From the NCBI GenBank assembly GCA_028768525.1, contig CP054837.1:124001-188000 (forward strand): 64,000 nucleotides of DNA, given 5' to 3'. The position numbers and the translations under genes are program-made. Origin of the DNA: Desulfobacter sp. (GTDB taxonomy: Bacteria > Desulfobacterota > Desulfobacteria > Desulfobacterales > Desulfobacteraceae). A model generated the notes under the pieces. The model was not told the DNA's origin. It saw only the letters and a program-made list of their open reading frames with translations, and did not search any database. Positions 26,477 to 37,406 of this stretch are shown here, one piece after another; within the stretch, counting starts at the first letter, position 1; every line of letters begins with the position of its first letter.

Positions 26477-28111
26477 TTATAAATTGTGCTCCGTTGTTTT
26501 GTGAAACTCGATTTCAGGCCACTCCTCCATGGTGAACCCCAGCTGGTATTCGCTGGTGGTCAAAAAGGTCAGCCGCCCTTCTGCATCCAGGGTCAGGCTG
26601 GATTCGTTTTTCCGCCGGAACTCCTTGAGCATTTTTTCGTCTTCACAGGTCACCCACCTGGCCACGGACAGGTCGATGGTTTCATATCCGGCACTGACAT
26701 TGTACTCGGCTTGGAGGCGGGCCATGGTCACATCAAACTGGAGCACCCCGACGGCGCCGATGACCTGCATGTTTCCGATAAGGGGCCTGAAAACCTGGAT
26801 GGTGCCCTCCTCCGCAAGCTGGGTCAACCCCTTGGTCAGGGCCTTGCCCTTCATGGGGTCCTTGAGAACAACGCGCCGGAAATGCTCCGGGGCAAAATTG
26901 GGAATACCCAGGAATTTTAACGGCTCTTTTGAGGTGAATGTATCCCCGATCTTGATGGTGCCGTGGTTGTGGATGCCGATGATGTCGCCGGGATAGGCTT
27001 CCTCCACATTGGACCGCTCCTGTGCCATGAAAATGGTTGCATTTGCAATCTTGACATCTTTGCCTATGCGGTGATGCCTCACTTTCATCCCCTTGGTAAA
27101 TTTTCCGGAACAGATCCGGAAAAAGGCGATTCTATCCCGGTGTTCCGGATCCATATTGGCCTGGATTTTAAAGGTGAAACCTGAAAAAGCCTTCTCCCTG
27201 GGATCCACATCCCTGGAAGCCGTAGATCTGATACCCGGCTGCGGGGCGATTTTAACAAATGCGTCCAGCATCTCCCTGACACCGAAATTGTTAATGGCCG
27301 AACCGAAAAACACCGGCGTCTGGGTGCCGTTGAGGTACAGATCCAGGTCAAAGGGTTCGGCCGCCACTGAAATCAGCTCCACATCCTCCCTGAGCTGGTC
27401 GGCCTGGGAATCCCCTAAAAGTTCGTTGAGCCTTGGGTCGTCCAGGTCCTGAATCACCACTCCGTCGTCATCCTTTGGCGAGTATCCCGCAGTAAAGAGG
27501 CCCAGTTCCTTTTTCTCCAGGTTATAAACCCCCTTGAAGCGCTTTCCCATACCAATGGGCCAGGTCAGGGGCACACACTCAATCTGGAGTTTGTCCTCTA
27601 TATCCTGGAAAAGATCCAGCGGTTCCAGTCCCTCCCGGTCAAGCTTGTTGATGAAGGTGATAATGGGGGTGTTGCGCATCCGGCAGACCTCCATCAGCTT
27701 CCGGGTCTGGGGTTCCACCCCTTTGGCCGAATCAATGATCATTACAGCACAGTCCACGGCCGTGAGTACCCGGTAGGTGTCTTCTGAAAAGTCCTTATGG
27801 CCGGGTGTATCCAGCAGGTTGATTTCGTAGTCCTTATAGTTGAACTTCATCACCGAGGAGGACACGGAGATTCCCCTCTCCTGCTCAATGGAAAGGAAAT
27901 CGGAGGTGGCGGCCCTGGCTGCTTTCCTGGATTTTACGGCCCCTGCCTGCTTGATGGCACCGCCGAAAAGCAGCAGCTTTTCAGTCAGCGTGGTCTTACC
28001 GGCGTCGGGGTGGGAAATGATACCAAAGGTTCTCCGTTTCTGGATCTCCGGTATCAGGGTTTTGTCCAATGATTTATCGGTATTCTCTATGGTCTGGGTT
28101 TCTGCTCCCAT
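26477..28111 (-). CDS. prfC: Peptide chain release factor 3
   Basis: A GTPase that recycles RF1/RF2 from the ribosome. G1 is [14 protein letters not shown]3 DTPGHKDF and G4 NKLD; the switch region is RGISVSSSV. Domains II and III of the EF-G-like family follow. The start is set at ATG 28111 ([10 protein letters not shown]) because AAGGA lies 11 nt upstream and the longer frame to 28183 adds 24 unconserved residues. The length (544 aa) fits RF3. Confidence 0.94.
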   Translation of the reverse strand: MGAETQTIENTDKSLDKTLIPEIQKRRTFGIISHPDAGKTTLTEKLLLFGGAIKQAGAVKSRKAARAATSDFLSIEQERGISVSSSVMKFNYKDYEINLLDTPGHKDFSEDTYRVLTAVDCAVMIIDSAKGVEPQTRKLMEVCRMRNTPIITFINKLDREGLEPLDLFQDIEDKLQIECVPLTWPIGMGKRFKGVYNLEKKELGLFTAGYSPKDDDGVVIQDLDDPRLNELLGDSQADQLREDVELISVAAEPFDLDLYLNGTQTPVFFGSAINNFGVREMLDAFVKIAPQPGIRSTASRDVDPREKAFSGFTFKIQANMDPEHRDRIAFFRICSGKFTKGMKVRHHRIGKDVKIANATIFMAQERSNVEEAYPGDIIGIHNHGTIKIGDTFTSKEPLKFLGIPNFAPEHFRRVVLKDPMKGKALTKGLTQLAEEGTIQVFRPLIGNMQVIGAVGVLQFDVTMARLQAEYNVSAGYETIDLSVARWVTCEDEKMLKEFRRKNESSLTLDAEGRLTFLTTSEYQLGFTMEEWPEIEFHKTTEHNL

Positions 28112-28211
28112 GGAAATGCTATCCTTTGTCCGCGTTCTTGAAATAAAGAGAGGAAATTTAACAAGTTTTCCATTGGGAATCAACCCCTTCCATTCTCTTT
28201 ATCAAATTAAT

Positions 28212-28523
28212 TCAGGGTTTAATTTCGCCTTCAACGGTATTGGCGCCGTATCCCAGGTGGGTGAGCATGGCGTTGGCAATTTTCTGTTCCGAAGCAGTGG
28301 TGTTGTAGTCATGGCTCTGGGTCAGGCCGTTGGCAATGTGCCGGACAAGATCCGCAAGCAGTTCTCCCCAGGCTTCCCGTTCATCGATATCGAATTCTGA
28401 GGCCTGTTCCCACATTCCCAGGAGCATGGAGACCTGAATATCCTTGTTTCCGATCCATACCCTGAGCATTTCCAGGGCATTGTCATCACCTTCTATGCCT
28501 TCCGGCACCGGCAGTTCGCTCAT
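28212..28523 (-). CDS. DUF5076-like small protein
   Basis: A 103-aa acidic helical protein (ALEMLRVWIGNKDIQVSMLL, then EREAWGELLADLVRHIANG). The Arg-x-Trp strand and the WGxxLxDxxRHxA helix resemble what I recall of DUF5076. No catalytic motif is visible and function is unknown. It stands between mfd and prfC on the same strand. Confidence 0.6.
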   Translation of the reverse strand: MSELPVPEGIEGDDNALEMLRVWIGNKDIQVSMLLGMWEQASEFDIDEREAWGELLADLVRHIANGLTQSHDYNTTASEQKIANAMLTHLGYGANTVEGEIKP

Positions 28524-28616
28524 CTGTTTTTATCCTTAAAGACGGGTTTATATTATTATTTCAATACTATAATTTTGTTTCTGCCAAATTCAAGGCCGGG
28601 GCGTTGACGGCCCTGA

Positions 28617-31600
28617 TCAGGAAATGGCCTGGAGGATTTTTTTGGTATCCAGCAGGGCCCGTGAAATATTGTTTCTCTTTTTGCCCAGATTAATCCGCAT
28701 ACTGTTCTTTTTCACATATTTAAAATCAGTGGTACGGGCCAGCACCGGTTCAAGCGCAGCCAGGGGCCGGGCCATGTGTTCCAGAGAGAATTCCAGGACA
28801 AGGGTGGTGGGGGATACGTCCAGCCGCTTAACCCCGGCCTTGATGGCGTAGATCCGGAGCATGATTTTCAGCAGCATGTTTTCAGCGGGCTTGGGCAGTT
28901 TTCCGTAGCGGTCAATGAGTTCCGATTTCATGTCGGCAATATCGGAAACACTGGAAAGGCGTGACAGCCTGCGGTAAAGGGTCAACCGCTGCTCAACGGA
29001 TTCAATGTACTCTTCGGGGAAACCCGAGGACATGGACGCATTAATCTCAGGGTCAAGGGGGGCAAGGGCTTCCTCTCCCTTCATATCCTTGACGGCCTGG
29101 TCCAGAAGCTTGAGGAACATATCGTAGCCCACAGCGGCGATGTGACCGGACTGGGAGGCCCCAAGGGCAGTGCCAGCCCCCCTGATCTGCAGGTCTTTCA
29201 TGGCGATCTGAAAGCCCGATCCCAGATCCCTGTATTCCATGAGGGCTGACAGCCGCTTTTTTGCGTCCTTTGTCAGCCTGGACTCATCGGAGATAAACAG
29301 GTAGGCGTAAGCCTGGTGGTCCCCCCGTCCGATCCGCCCCCTGAGCTGATAGATCTGGGAAAGGCCGAACCGTTCCGCCTTGTTGATTATCATGGTATTG
29401 GCCGAAGGGATGTCAAGGCCGGATTCAATGATGGTGGTACAGACCAGGACGTTGATATCCTTATTGATGAACTGCACCATGACCTTTTCAAGTTCGGTTT
29501 CAGAGAGCCTGCCGTGGGCCACCCCGATTTTGGCTTCCGGGACAACGGCCTGGATATTTTTTGCTGTCTTGAATATGGTCTGGATATTGTTGTGGACAAA
29601 GAAAACCTGGCCGTTGCGGTTCAGTTCCCTGCGGATGGCATCTTTGACAATGGCGTCCTCGTACTTTGAGATATAGGAAAGGATGGGCTGGCGGGCCGCA
29701 GGCGGCGTGGTAATCACCGAAATATCACGCATCCCGGTAAGGGACATGTGCAGGGTTCTGGGGATGGGCGTGGCCGACAATGCCAGTACATCCACGTCCG
29801 CCCGTTTCTTTTTAAGGGTTTCCTTATGTTTGACGCCGAACCGCTGTTCCTCGTCTATGACCAGCAGCCCCAGGGATTTGAAGGTCACATCCTTTTGGAG
29901 AAGGCGGTGGGTCCCGATGACAATGTCCACGGAGCCTGCGGCTGTCCGCTTCAGGATATCGGTCTGCTCTTTTCTGCTTCGGAACCTTGACATACATTCA
30001 ATGATTACCGGATAGGCCTGAAATCGTTCCCGGAAGGTATTGAGGTGCTGCTCGGCCAAAATGGTGGTGGGGACCACCAGGGCCACCTGTTTGCCGTCGT
30101 TCACCGCCTTAAATGCGGCCCGTATCGCCACTTCGGTCTTGCCGTACCCCACATCCCCGCAGACCAGGCGGTCCATGGGCATATCCTTTTCCATATCCAG
30201 GTGGACGTCATCAATGGCCCGAAGCTGGTCCCGGGTCTCTTCATAGGGAAAGGAGGCTTCGAAATCGCTGTAATAGTTGTCCGGCCGGCTGAAGGAAAAT
30301 CCTTTGCTCACCCTGCGTTTGGCATAAAGATCCAGAAGGTCGGCGGCCATTTTCTCAACTTCCGCCTTGGCCTTGGCCTTGGATTTGATCCAGCTTTTGG
30401 AACCGATTTTATCAAGCACCGGGGAGTAGCCGTCCACCCCCACATATTTTCCGATCATTTCCATGCGGTCCACAGGCAGGTACAGCTTGTCCTCATCCTG
30501 ATAGACAATGAGCAAAAAATCCTGGGAAATACCGGAGACCGAGAGACTGCACAACCCTTCGTACCGGCCGACCCCGTGCTCCATATGAACAACGATGTCC
30601 CCGTTCTTCAACTCTTCAGGGGCGATAAATTCGGTTTTGAGGTTGCGCTGCGGGCTTTTGCGGCGGCGGATCCGTTTCTTGCCGAAAATCTCGTTTTCCG
30701 TGACCAGGCAGAAGGCGTCGTCCTTTGGCACAAAGCCAGAACTGAGTGTTCCCAGGGTATAATATACCCCCGGCTGTGCCTTGGCCAAATCCGAAAATTT
30801 TTTACAGGGAGAAGGCTTAATACCGTAGGGCGCCAATAAAGCCGAAAGGCGGCCGGCCTGGGAATCCTGTCCCACAACGCATAGGATTCTGCGGTGGTCC
30901 GCCGATTTTTCCTCCAGCCATTCCACCAATGGCGTCAGGGGGCTTTCTTTTTTGCCCCGGTTTTTAATCTCCTCGGACAGGGCGCGGTTGTCGCCGCAGT
31001 CAATGCTGAACACCTCCGCCACTGTCCGGTCCCCTTCCAGAACCACCTCTTTGAATGACAGGGTATGGAACCGCCCGGCCTTTTCAAGGACCCGGTTCCA
31101 GTTAAAATAGATGGATTCAGGGGCCACACAAAGCCTTTTTTCCTCAACCACAGTCTCGTAATTATGGCGGGCCCTGTTTTGGAAATCTTCTGCCCTGGCC
31201 GCCATGGTTTCGGGCTCGTCCATGACAAAGAGGGTGGTATCCGGCAGATAATCAAAAAGGGCGCCCAACTCTTCATATACCACCGAAAGCATGGATTCGA
31301 TGCCCGGGAAACGGCCGAATTCCCGGATCTGGGTAACATAGTCCCGGACCTGGTCGGCCGACAGCCCGGCACTGTTTCCGGCCTGTCGGAGCCGGGCCTG
31401 GACGTGGGGAAGAACGGCCTTGGAAATCACGGCCTCTGTGGCCGGGACAATGATAGTTTCGGACAATTCTTTGGTGCCGCGCTGGGTAAAGGGTGAAAAA
31501 TACCGGATGGATTCCACCAGATCCCCGAAAAATTCGATGCGGACCGGTTTTTCCTCTCCCGGGGAAAAAACATCCAGGATACCACCCCTGACCGCATATT

Positions 31601-32093
31601 CACCGGGATCTTCCACCAGGGTCGCCCTTGTATACCCGCCGGCTTCAAGGCTTTCCACCAGTTCATCCCGGTCGATCTCTTCGTTGACCATCACCAGTTC
31701 GCTGAAGTCCGCCAATACCTTACCGGGGATGAGTTTCTGGAGCAGCGTATCCACGTAGGTTACCAGAATAAAATTATCAGGGCCCCCTTCGGTGATCCTG
31801 GAAAGGGCTGCCAGCCTGGAGGTGGAGGTTTCCCTGTGATAGGAAAGGGATTTAAAGGGAAGAATATTGTAGCCGGGAAAATAGATGATGCGGTCCCGGT
31901 TCCCCGCCATGAAAAAGGACAGGTCATCCATGAAGGTCCTGGCGTTTTTCTGGTCCGGCAGCACCACGGCCATGGGCCGGTCCATAGCGGCAAAGGTTCG
32001 GGCGGTGAACCAGGCCTTTCTGGCGGTATCCTGGCCCAGGGTGACAATGGTTTGCTCACTCTTTTTCAGGGAGGGGATAATGGTATCGATCAT
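28617..32093 (-). CDS. mfd: Transcription-repair coupling factor
   Basis: A 1158-aa Mfd that removes stalled RNA polymerase and recruits UvrA. UvrB-like N-terminal domains (about 1-330; YPGYNILPFKSL), an RNA-polymerase-interaction domain (about 490-555; NGDIVVHMEHGVGRYEG), an SF2 translocase with Walker A CGDVGYGKTEVAIRAAFK, DEEQ box IDEEQRFGVKHKE and motif VI YQLRGRIGRGDHQAYAY, and a C-terminal TRCF domain. Complete and of normal length. Confidence 0.96.
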   Translation of the reverse strand: MIDTIIPSLKKSEQTIVTLGQDTARKAWFTARTFAAMDRPMAVVLPDQKNARTFMDDLSFFMAGNRDRIIYFPGYNILPFKSLSYHRETSTSRLAALSRITEGGPDNFILVTYVDTLLQKLIPGKVLADFSELVMVNEEIDRDELVESLEAGGYTRATLVEDPGEYAVRGGILDVFSPGEEKPVRIEFFGDLVESIRYFSPFTQRGTKELSETIIVPATEAVISKAVLPHVQARLRQAGNSAGLSADQVRDYVTQIREFGRFPGIESMLSVVYEELGALFDYLPDTTLFVMDEPETMAARAEDFQNRARHNYETVVEEKRLCVAPESIYFNWNRVLEKAGRFHTLSFKEVVLEGDRTVAEVFSIDCGDNRALSEEIKNRGKKESPLTPLVEWLEEKSADHRRILCVVGQDSQAGRLSALLAPYGIKPSPCKKFSDLAKAQPGVYYTLGTLSSGFVPKDDAFCLVTENEIFGKKRIRRRKSPQRNLKTEFIAPEELKNGDIVVHMEHGVGRYEGLCSLSVSGISQDFLLIVYQDEDKLYLPVDRMEMIGKYVGVDGYSPVLDKIGSKSWIKSKAKAKAEVEKMAADLLDLYAKRRVSKGFSFSRPDNYYSDFEASFPYEETRDQLRAIDDVHLDMEKDMPMDRLVCGDVGYGKTEVAIRAAFKAVNDGKQVALVVPTTILAEQHLNTFRERFQAYPVIIECMSRFRSRKEQTDILKRTAAGSVDIVIGTHRLLQKDVTFKSLGLLVIDEEQRFGVKHKETLKKKRADVDVLALSATPIPRTLHMSLTGMRDISVITTPPAARQPILSYISKYEDAIVKDAIRRELNRNGQVFFVHNNIQTIFKTAKNIQAVVPEAKIGVAHGRLSETELEKVMVQFINKDINVLVCTTIIESGLDIPSANTMIINKAERFGLSQIYQLRGRIGRGDHQAYAYLFISDESRLTKDAKKRLSALMEYRDLGSGFQIAMKDLQIRGAGTALGASQSGHIAAVGYDMFLKLLDQAVKDMKGEEALAPLDPEINASMSSGFPEEYIESVEQRLTLYRRLSRLSSVSDIADMKSELIDRYGKLPKPAENMLLKIMLRIYAIKAGVKRLDVSPTTLVLEFSLEHMARPLAALEPVLARTTDFKYVKKNSMRINLGKKRNNISRALLDTKKILQAIS

Positions 32094-32166
32094 GTTAATT
32101 CAGGGGCTTTTAATTAAAATTGCGTAAAAGGTGAAAAATACCACCCATGCCCGTTAGAAGCAATAC

Positions 32167-34494
32167 CTATTTAAACTTGTTGGCCAGGTCATTATCTATG
32201 ACATAGATGCATACTTCATTGGCACCCTGAAGGGTATATCCAAATTTCTTGGATAAATTATCCATGAGAAATTTAACGTCCCGCTTGATCCGTTTGTCAT
32301 GGGTTTTGAAATCGTCGGTATCAAAGTCCTTAATGGCCTGCCTGAAGTTTTCATTGTCGATAAAGGGTTCCAGTACCCGTTTTTTCAGATTGTGGACGTA
32401 TCGCTCATACAGGGACTGAAACAGACGGGTCTCGGTGATATCCTTTCCTTCAATCATGATCTCGTGGGAAAGAGTAAGCGTGGTGAACTGCTTGAGCACA
32501 TCCTTTCGAATCTCCTCCCTGCGCTTTTTATCTGCATTTTCAGAAAGCAACCGGTTCTCAATGCTTTCCAGAAAAGCCTCTGTGACATGAATCTCTTCCT
32601 TGGTAAATATGCATTTGACCACGGAATCAAACTCGTTGGTGACCGCCGTGATATAGTTTTTTATATCTATGCCGATCTGTTCCTCGTTGTAGTAGTACAG
32701 GGATTCCTTTACCTGTTGCAGGATGGTGTAATCGTACATGCGCAGCAGGGAGGATAAAAATCCCTGGGGAATGATTTTTTTGGGCTGATCGTCCAGCTTT
32801 GAAAAAAAGGTGCACAGGTCCGGCATATTGATCAGCCGGTCCTCTTTGGCGTATTTGGAATAGAACTGGTCGAAAATTTTTATGGAATCCCTGCCTGAAA
32901 GCCCCTCCTTGCCGTAAATCTCGGATTCCGCGATGATTTTTTTATACATTTTCTTATCCAGGGCCTTGGTGTCGTCATCATCCAGCCATTTGGGGATGGT
33001 GCCGGAAAAGATTTCCATTTTAAGAAGCAGCAGCTGCTCATCACAATAGTTCAGGTATTTTTTAGGGGTCTTGATCCATTCCTCCAGGGCCAGGGATTTT
33101 TTTCCAATCCGGGTGCAGATAATGATCCGGGCAAAATTTTCCAGCACCATGGGCAGGAAGCTGCCTTCGATGTGGCGCCCGAAGATATTCAGGTAAATCT
33201 TCACCTCCGTGTTCACATCCAGAACATAGGGGATATCAATATACTGGATCCTGTCCTCAAAGGAGGGAAAATCCCTCAGGTTTCGCTTGTCTTCAGGGTT
33301 CATCAGGGCAAAAAACAGGGCATCCACCCGTTCTTCAACATTTTCCACCTTATGGATTCCTTCGGAGATGATGTTGTGCAATTCCACCATCCGCTCCACA
33401 TTGTGGGATTTTATATCCATGAGGGCGTAGATACCATTGTGGATTTTGGCATAGGCAGAATAGATATAGTTGATGACGTTGGAGTCCTGAAAGAGTGCGT
33501 TGATACGCCCCTGGAGCATCTGATTGATGATGAAGTTCCGGCGCAGCGGCTTGTCGCCGGGGTTAAAGACTGAAATCCCGTTGCCGATGCGGCGGTTAAA
33601 GTAATAGGGACGGGCATAGAGCATCTCAAAGACTTTGGCCGGACTGCCCAGGCGCTCCAGCAGACTCTGGTAAATTGAAGAGCAGATGGTACAGACATCT
33701 TCCTTGAATACCCACTCATATTGTTTTTCCGTGAACAGTTTCCATTTGAATTCGTCGTTTTTGATCAGCTCATCAAGAACGCTGCGGCGCTGGTCCTTGG
33801 GAATGACTAAAAAGGGGTTGTCGTGGCAGAGACAGGGCACCTCAATATAATCCTGTTCTTTTTCTTCGAAGGGGATATCCTGGGAACTGAACTCTTTTTT
33901 TTCTTCGCTGTCCCCGTCAATATACTGGATGAGCTTTTCAAAGGTTGAAAGGCTCATGACGGAGTTGTCCTTTCCCTTGAGCTTCTTTATATCCAAACGC
34001 CAGATCACCTCATATCTCAACCCCTCTTCGGTGTTGGCATATTGCTCAAATTTTTTAAGCAGGTTGTTCAAAAAGGTCGACTTACCGCAGCCGTGGGGCC
34101 CGTAAAATACGTATATCCGGTTCTGCTGGGCACCATGGCGCAAATATTCCATCTGCTTCATGAGCCGGTTGGCAAACAGCATATCCGGGAAATAAGGGGT
34201 GGAGGAATCCTCCACAAAGAGCCGTTCGCAATCGTATTTGGTAACGCTGAGACGATCCAGGTCCTCCGACAAGGAGGGATCAAGTTCATCCACATGGCTT
34301 TTGATCATATCATGGAAGGACTGGAATATATTTCTCAGAATCCGGGAGGGATTTTCATTGAGAAGCTGTAAAAATGCCTGGAAAGGCACCGGTTTCAGAT
34401 GGTGGTAATCCTGAATGCTTGTATTCAGGAACTCAAGGGCCTGGCCGACGGATTCGGAAGGGGTGGTGTCAGCACCGTGTGAGTTGGTATTCAT
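32167..34494 (-). CDS. PrkA-type AAA ATPase/kinase homologue (second copy)
   Basis: A 775-aa protein related to PrkA/YeaG but divergent from the copy at 37407-39470. Walker A is YGPHGCGKSTFLNNLLKK (about 130-147). A long insert rich in Cys (CLCHDNP; CTIC) follows, then the helical PrkA C-terminal region with a Lys/Glu-rich tail. It starts 5 nt after the SpoVR stop, so all four genes form one unit. PrkA proteins phosphorylate partners or, in Bacillus, act as AAA proteases; which applies is unknown. The second copy could form a hetero-oligomer with the first. Confidence 0.75.
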   Translation of the reverse strand: MNTNSHGADTTPSESVGQALEFLNTSIQDYHHLKPVPFQAFLQLLNENPSRILRNIFQSFHDMIKSHVDELDPSLSEDLDRLSVTKYDCERLFVEDSSTPYFPDMLFANRLMKQMEYLRHGAQQNRIYVFYGPHGCGKSTFLNNLLKKFEQYANTEEGLRYEVIWRLDIKKLKGKDNSVMSLSTFEKLIQYIDGDSEEKKEFSSQDIPFEEKEQDYIEVPCLCHDNPFLVIPKDQRRSVLDELIKNDEFKWKLFTEKQYEWVFKEDVCTICSSIYQSLLERLGSPAKVFEMLYARPYYFNRRIGNGISVFNPGDKPLRRNFIINQMLQGRINALFQDSNVINYIYSAYAKIHNGIYALMDIKSHNVERMVELHNIISEGIHKVENVEERVDALFFALMNPEDKRNLRDFPSFEDRIQYIDIPYVLDVNTEVKIYLNIFGRHIEGSFLPMVLENFARIIICTRIGKKSLALEEWIKTPKKYLNYCDEQLLLLKMEIFSGTIPKWLDDDDTKALDKKMYKKIIAESEIYGKEGLSGRDSIKIFDQFYSKYAKEDRLINMPDLCTFFSKLDDQPKKIIPQGFLSSLLRMYDYTILQQVKESLYYYNEEQIGIDIKNYITAVTNEFDSVVKCIFTKEEIHVTEAFLESIENRLLSENADKKRREEIRKDVLKQFTTLTLSHEIMIEGKDITETRLFQSLYERYVHNLKKRVLEPFIDNENFRQAIKDFDTDDFKTHDKRIKRDVKFLMDNLSKKFGYTLQGANEVCIYVIDNDLANKFK

Positions 34495-34499
34495 GATCG

Positions 34500-36155
34500 C
34501 TATACCTCCCGCTTTGTCAGTTTACGGTTTTCCATCACATAACGAACCCGTTTCCAGGTAATTTCCTTTGGGGGTTCGGTTTGCTGATGGGGCGAAGCCG
34601 AGGCTGAAGATGGATCCCAAAAATTGGAATAGGCAGAATCCTGCTTGCCCTGGGCGGCGGGTTCGCTGGTCTCCAGATGAACAGGGCCGCCCCAGAGGAA
34701 CTCAATGCCGATCATGGTATTCTCAATCCAATCCGCCTTCAGGGGCTTGCCTTCGAATTTATGGTCCAGACAGAGCTGTCCATCCTTTGTTTTTGCCGTA
34801 TCCACATGGATTTCAGGGGGATGGTACAGGGTGTTAATCACCATATCCCTGTAGTCTTCTGCCCTTTTGGATTTAATGTAGTAAACCCAGGTCATCCGCT
34901 GCTGGTTGAACCGCTTTCCGGTGACAAAGAGCTTGTGGCGGGTGAGAAACTCCTGGTCAATATACTTGTTCGCAAAGGTAAAATCGTTCATGGTCTCCCT
35001 GACCTTGAAAATATACTCCTGTCCCCTGCCCTTCCCGGTGTCGTATTTCTGCTTTTCCACCTCGTCTTTGAGCAGGTCGTAGTCCAGGGAATAGCAGCCA
35101 CGGTCCTCCATATCCTCAATATGCTGAAAGAGCCTGAGCCCAAGGGCATAGGGGTTTAGCCCCACTTTGGGCATGGCCGTAACCGCTGCATTGACTTTTG
35201 CAAAATCCGCTTCGTGGCCGCAAATCCGGTCATCCCGCATGAACAGGTATTCATGCCAATAGGATGCCCAGCCTTCGTTCATGATCTTGGTCCGGATCTG
35301 GGGCTGGAAATAAAGGGAAGTATTGCGAACGATCTGGATAACGGATTTCATCCACTGGTTTTCCTCCGCCCGCAGAAAGGGGGAATGGCGGATGATATAC
35401 TCCATGACATCCAGGCGGTTGTCGTCTTTGGACGCAAGGGCTTTTTTGTACAATTCCCCGAATTCCGGATATTTGGCGAGCACCAGTTCAAAAAAGTCCT
35501 CTCCGCTTTTCCTGCACGCGTTGAACCGGGTGATTTCCTTTAAATAGTCGTTGTGGGAGACCTGCTTTATTTTTTGGAGAAATACATCAAAATAAAAATC
35601 TTCCTTAGAGAGTTTCCTGCGGGTCTCCGACCGGATGGATCGGTCAAGTTCCCGATGGAATCCGACCAGGTTATCTATCCCCCTTGAAAATTCGATGACG
35701 TAATCCACCCATCGCCGGCCCTTCTCACTGCGCAGTTGCGCAATAAGGCGCTTGTCCGCCAGGGCCTGGCCGGTGAGATCTATATCCCATGTTTCTTTAT
35801 AAAAAATATTGTTTTGAAAAAAATCAATGTGCCCCAGAACATGGTAGAAAATCATAACATTCAGCCAGTCCGGGTTGTTGTCGTTGTAATAAGAGATGGC
35901 CGGCCGGGTATTGATGACGGTTTCATAGGGGTTGGATGGATAGGCCTCGTACATACCCTTGCCGGACAATACCCTGACATCGTGGACCCAGTAATCGTAG
36001 AGGGTGGGGATCATAACCTTGGGTGAGAGTTCGATCATGTCCCGGTTGGTCACGATATATTCAAGGCTTTCGTCGTCAAAGCTAAGTCCCGCGTCCCTGG
36101 CCCTGACCTTGCACTCTTCCATGATCTGTTTGACATGTTGACTGACCAGTTCCAT
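34500..36155 (-). CDS. SpoVR family protein
   Basis: A 551-aa SpoVR/YcgB homologue. The characteristic block NEGWASYWHEYLFMRDD (about 286-302) and ALGLRLFQHIEDMEDRG are present, plus the N-terminal HDVRVLSGKGMYEAYP. In Bacillus SpoVR is needed for spore cortex; in enterobacteria YcgB acts with YeaG and YeaH. It lies between the YeaH-like and second PrkA-like genes. The C-terminal ~50 residues are a Ser/Gln-rich disordered tail. Confidence 0.88.
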   Translation of the reverse strand: MELVSQHVKQIMEECKVRARDAGLSFDDESLEYIVTNRDMIELSPKVMIPTLYDYWVHDVRVLSGKGMYEAYPSNPYETVINTRPAISYYNDNNPDWLNVMIFYHVLGHIDFFQNNIFYKETWDIDLTGQALADKRLIAQLRSEKGRRWVDYVIEFSRGIDNLVGFHRELDRSIRSETRRKLSKEDFYFDVFLQKIKQVSHNDYLKEITRFNACRKSGEDFFELVLAKYPEFGELYKKALASKDDNRLDVMEYIIRHSPFLRAEENQWMKSVIQIVRNTSLYFQPQIRTKIMNEGWASYWHEYLFMRDDRICGHEADFAKVNAAVTAMPKVGLNPYALGLRLFQHIEDMEDRGCYSLDYDLLKDEVEKQKYDTGKGRGQEYIFKVRETMNDFTFANKYIDQEFLTRHKLFVTGKRFNQQRMTWVYYIKSKRAEDYRDMVINTLYHPPEIHVDTAKTKDGQLCLDHKFEGKPLKADWIENTMIGIEFLWGGPVHLETSEPAAQGKQDSAYSNFWDPSSASASPHQQTEPPKEITWKRVRYVMENRKLTKREV

Positions 36156-36209
36156 TAGGTATCACCTCTCTTTATCCTGTTTGTCACGCCCCTGTAAGGA
36201 TCGGCCCCA

Positions 36210-37388
36210 TCAGGAAATCAGGTTTTTAATGCCCTGGATTATCCGCGTGTCATCCACGTTTTCGGACATGTTATCCAGCTTGATAAAGTCCTTGTGTTTT
36301 TCCAGCATGCCGGATTCCTTAATGTATTTTTCCACCTCGGTCTGCTTGGAGCCCACATAGGAGTGTTCCACCACGGTGATGCCGATCCGGGCGACATAGC
36401 GCAGCATCCGCTTGATTTCCTCAATGGTCTGTTTGCCGTCCTTGTCCCAGTCGTCCCCGTCGGTGCCGTGGAAAACATAAATATTATAGTCCCGGTCCAG
36501 GCTCTCCTGTTCCACAATATCGTTGACAAGTTTAAAGGCGGTGAACACCTTTGTGCCCCCGGCCACCTTGTAGGAATAATATTTATAAAAATCTGAGACT
36601 TCCTTGGCTTCGGTGTCGTGGAGAATAAACCGAGTCTCCACCTGCTTTTCATACTGGTACATCAGCCAGGAATACAGCATTACATGCTGGGAGACCACGG
36701 CTTCGGTCACCTTGCCCCCCATGGATCCGGAATAGTCCCGGAGAAAAAAGACCAGGGCCTGGGACTCGTAATCTTTTTCCCGGGAGAGGATCCGATAGAT
36801 GAGATCCTGGGGGGAGACGATGAATCTGCTGGGATCAATCTTTCCAACGTCAGGGATCCGGCCCAGAGCGATGTTGGTCTGGACGATGCGCTTGAGGGTG
36901 GCCTTTTTATCCAGAATCTGGCCGACCCCTTTGTTTTTGTCGGTGAGATCGTAGATATAACGGGCCAGGCTTCTTTTTTTTCCCTTGTCCCTGAGATTGG
37001 GAAGCTGGAAATCCTGGGACAGGACCTTGCCCAGTTCATAGGCATTGGCCTCGAACTCATGCTCTCCGCCCTCGCCTTCCCCTGGTCCTTCCCCGGACCC
37101 TTCTCCCTCGCCTTCGCCCTCCCCCTCTTCGGGGCGTACCGGCTGCTCGCCGATCACATCTCCTTCCTCACCCTCGCCGGTACCGCCCGATGGCTGTCCC
37201 TCACCGGTCTGCTGGTCAAAGGAAATCTCATCATGGACGAATTTTTCCTCCACCGTGGTGGGCACCACAATGATCTTTTCCTTGCCCCCGGTGCCGGGCT
37301 TGACGATCTTTCCGATGCGGATTTTGCGGTTGAACCCGTCTTCCTCCCGCTGCCGGTCCCGTTCAAGAAGTTCGTCTAGGGTTATCAT
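36210..37388 (-). CDS. YeaH/DUF444 VWA-like protein
   Basis: A 392-aa DUF444 protein. Residues about 85-115 are a Gly/Glu low-complexity stretch. The C-terminal half is a von Willebrand A-like fold with MIDAS motif DYSGSMGG (about 220-227). A partner of the PrkA/YeaG kinase in other bacteria, where it is linked to starvation and stress. It starts 18 nt after the PrkA stop. Confidence 0.88.
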   Translation of the reverse strand: MITLDELLERDRQREEDGFNRKIRIGKIVKPGTGGKEKIIVVPTTVEEKFVHDEISFDQQTGEGQPSGGTGEGEEGDVIGEQPVRPEEGEGEGEGEGSGEGPGEGEGGEHEFEANAYELGKVLSQDFQLPNLRDKGKKRSLARYIYDLTDKNKGVGQILDKKATLKRIVQTNIALGRIPDVGKIDPSRFIVSPQDLIYRILSREKDYESQALVFFLRDYSGSMGGKVTEAVVSQHVMLYSWLMYQYEKQVETRFILHDTEAKEVSDFYKYYSYKVAGGTKVFTAFKLVNDIVEQESLDRDYNIYVFHGTDGDDWDKDGKQTIEEIKRMLRYVARIGITVVEHSYVGSKQTEVEKYIKESGMLEKHKDFIKLDNMSENVDDTRIIQGIKNLIS

Positions 37389-37406
37389 GGCCGCCTCCCG
37401 TCTGGT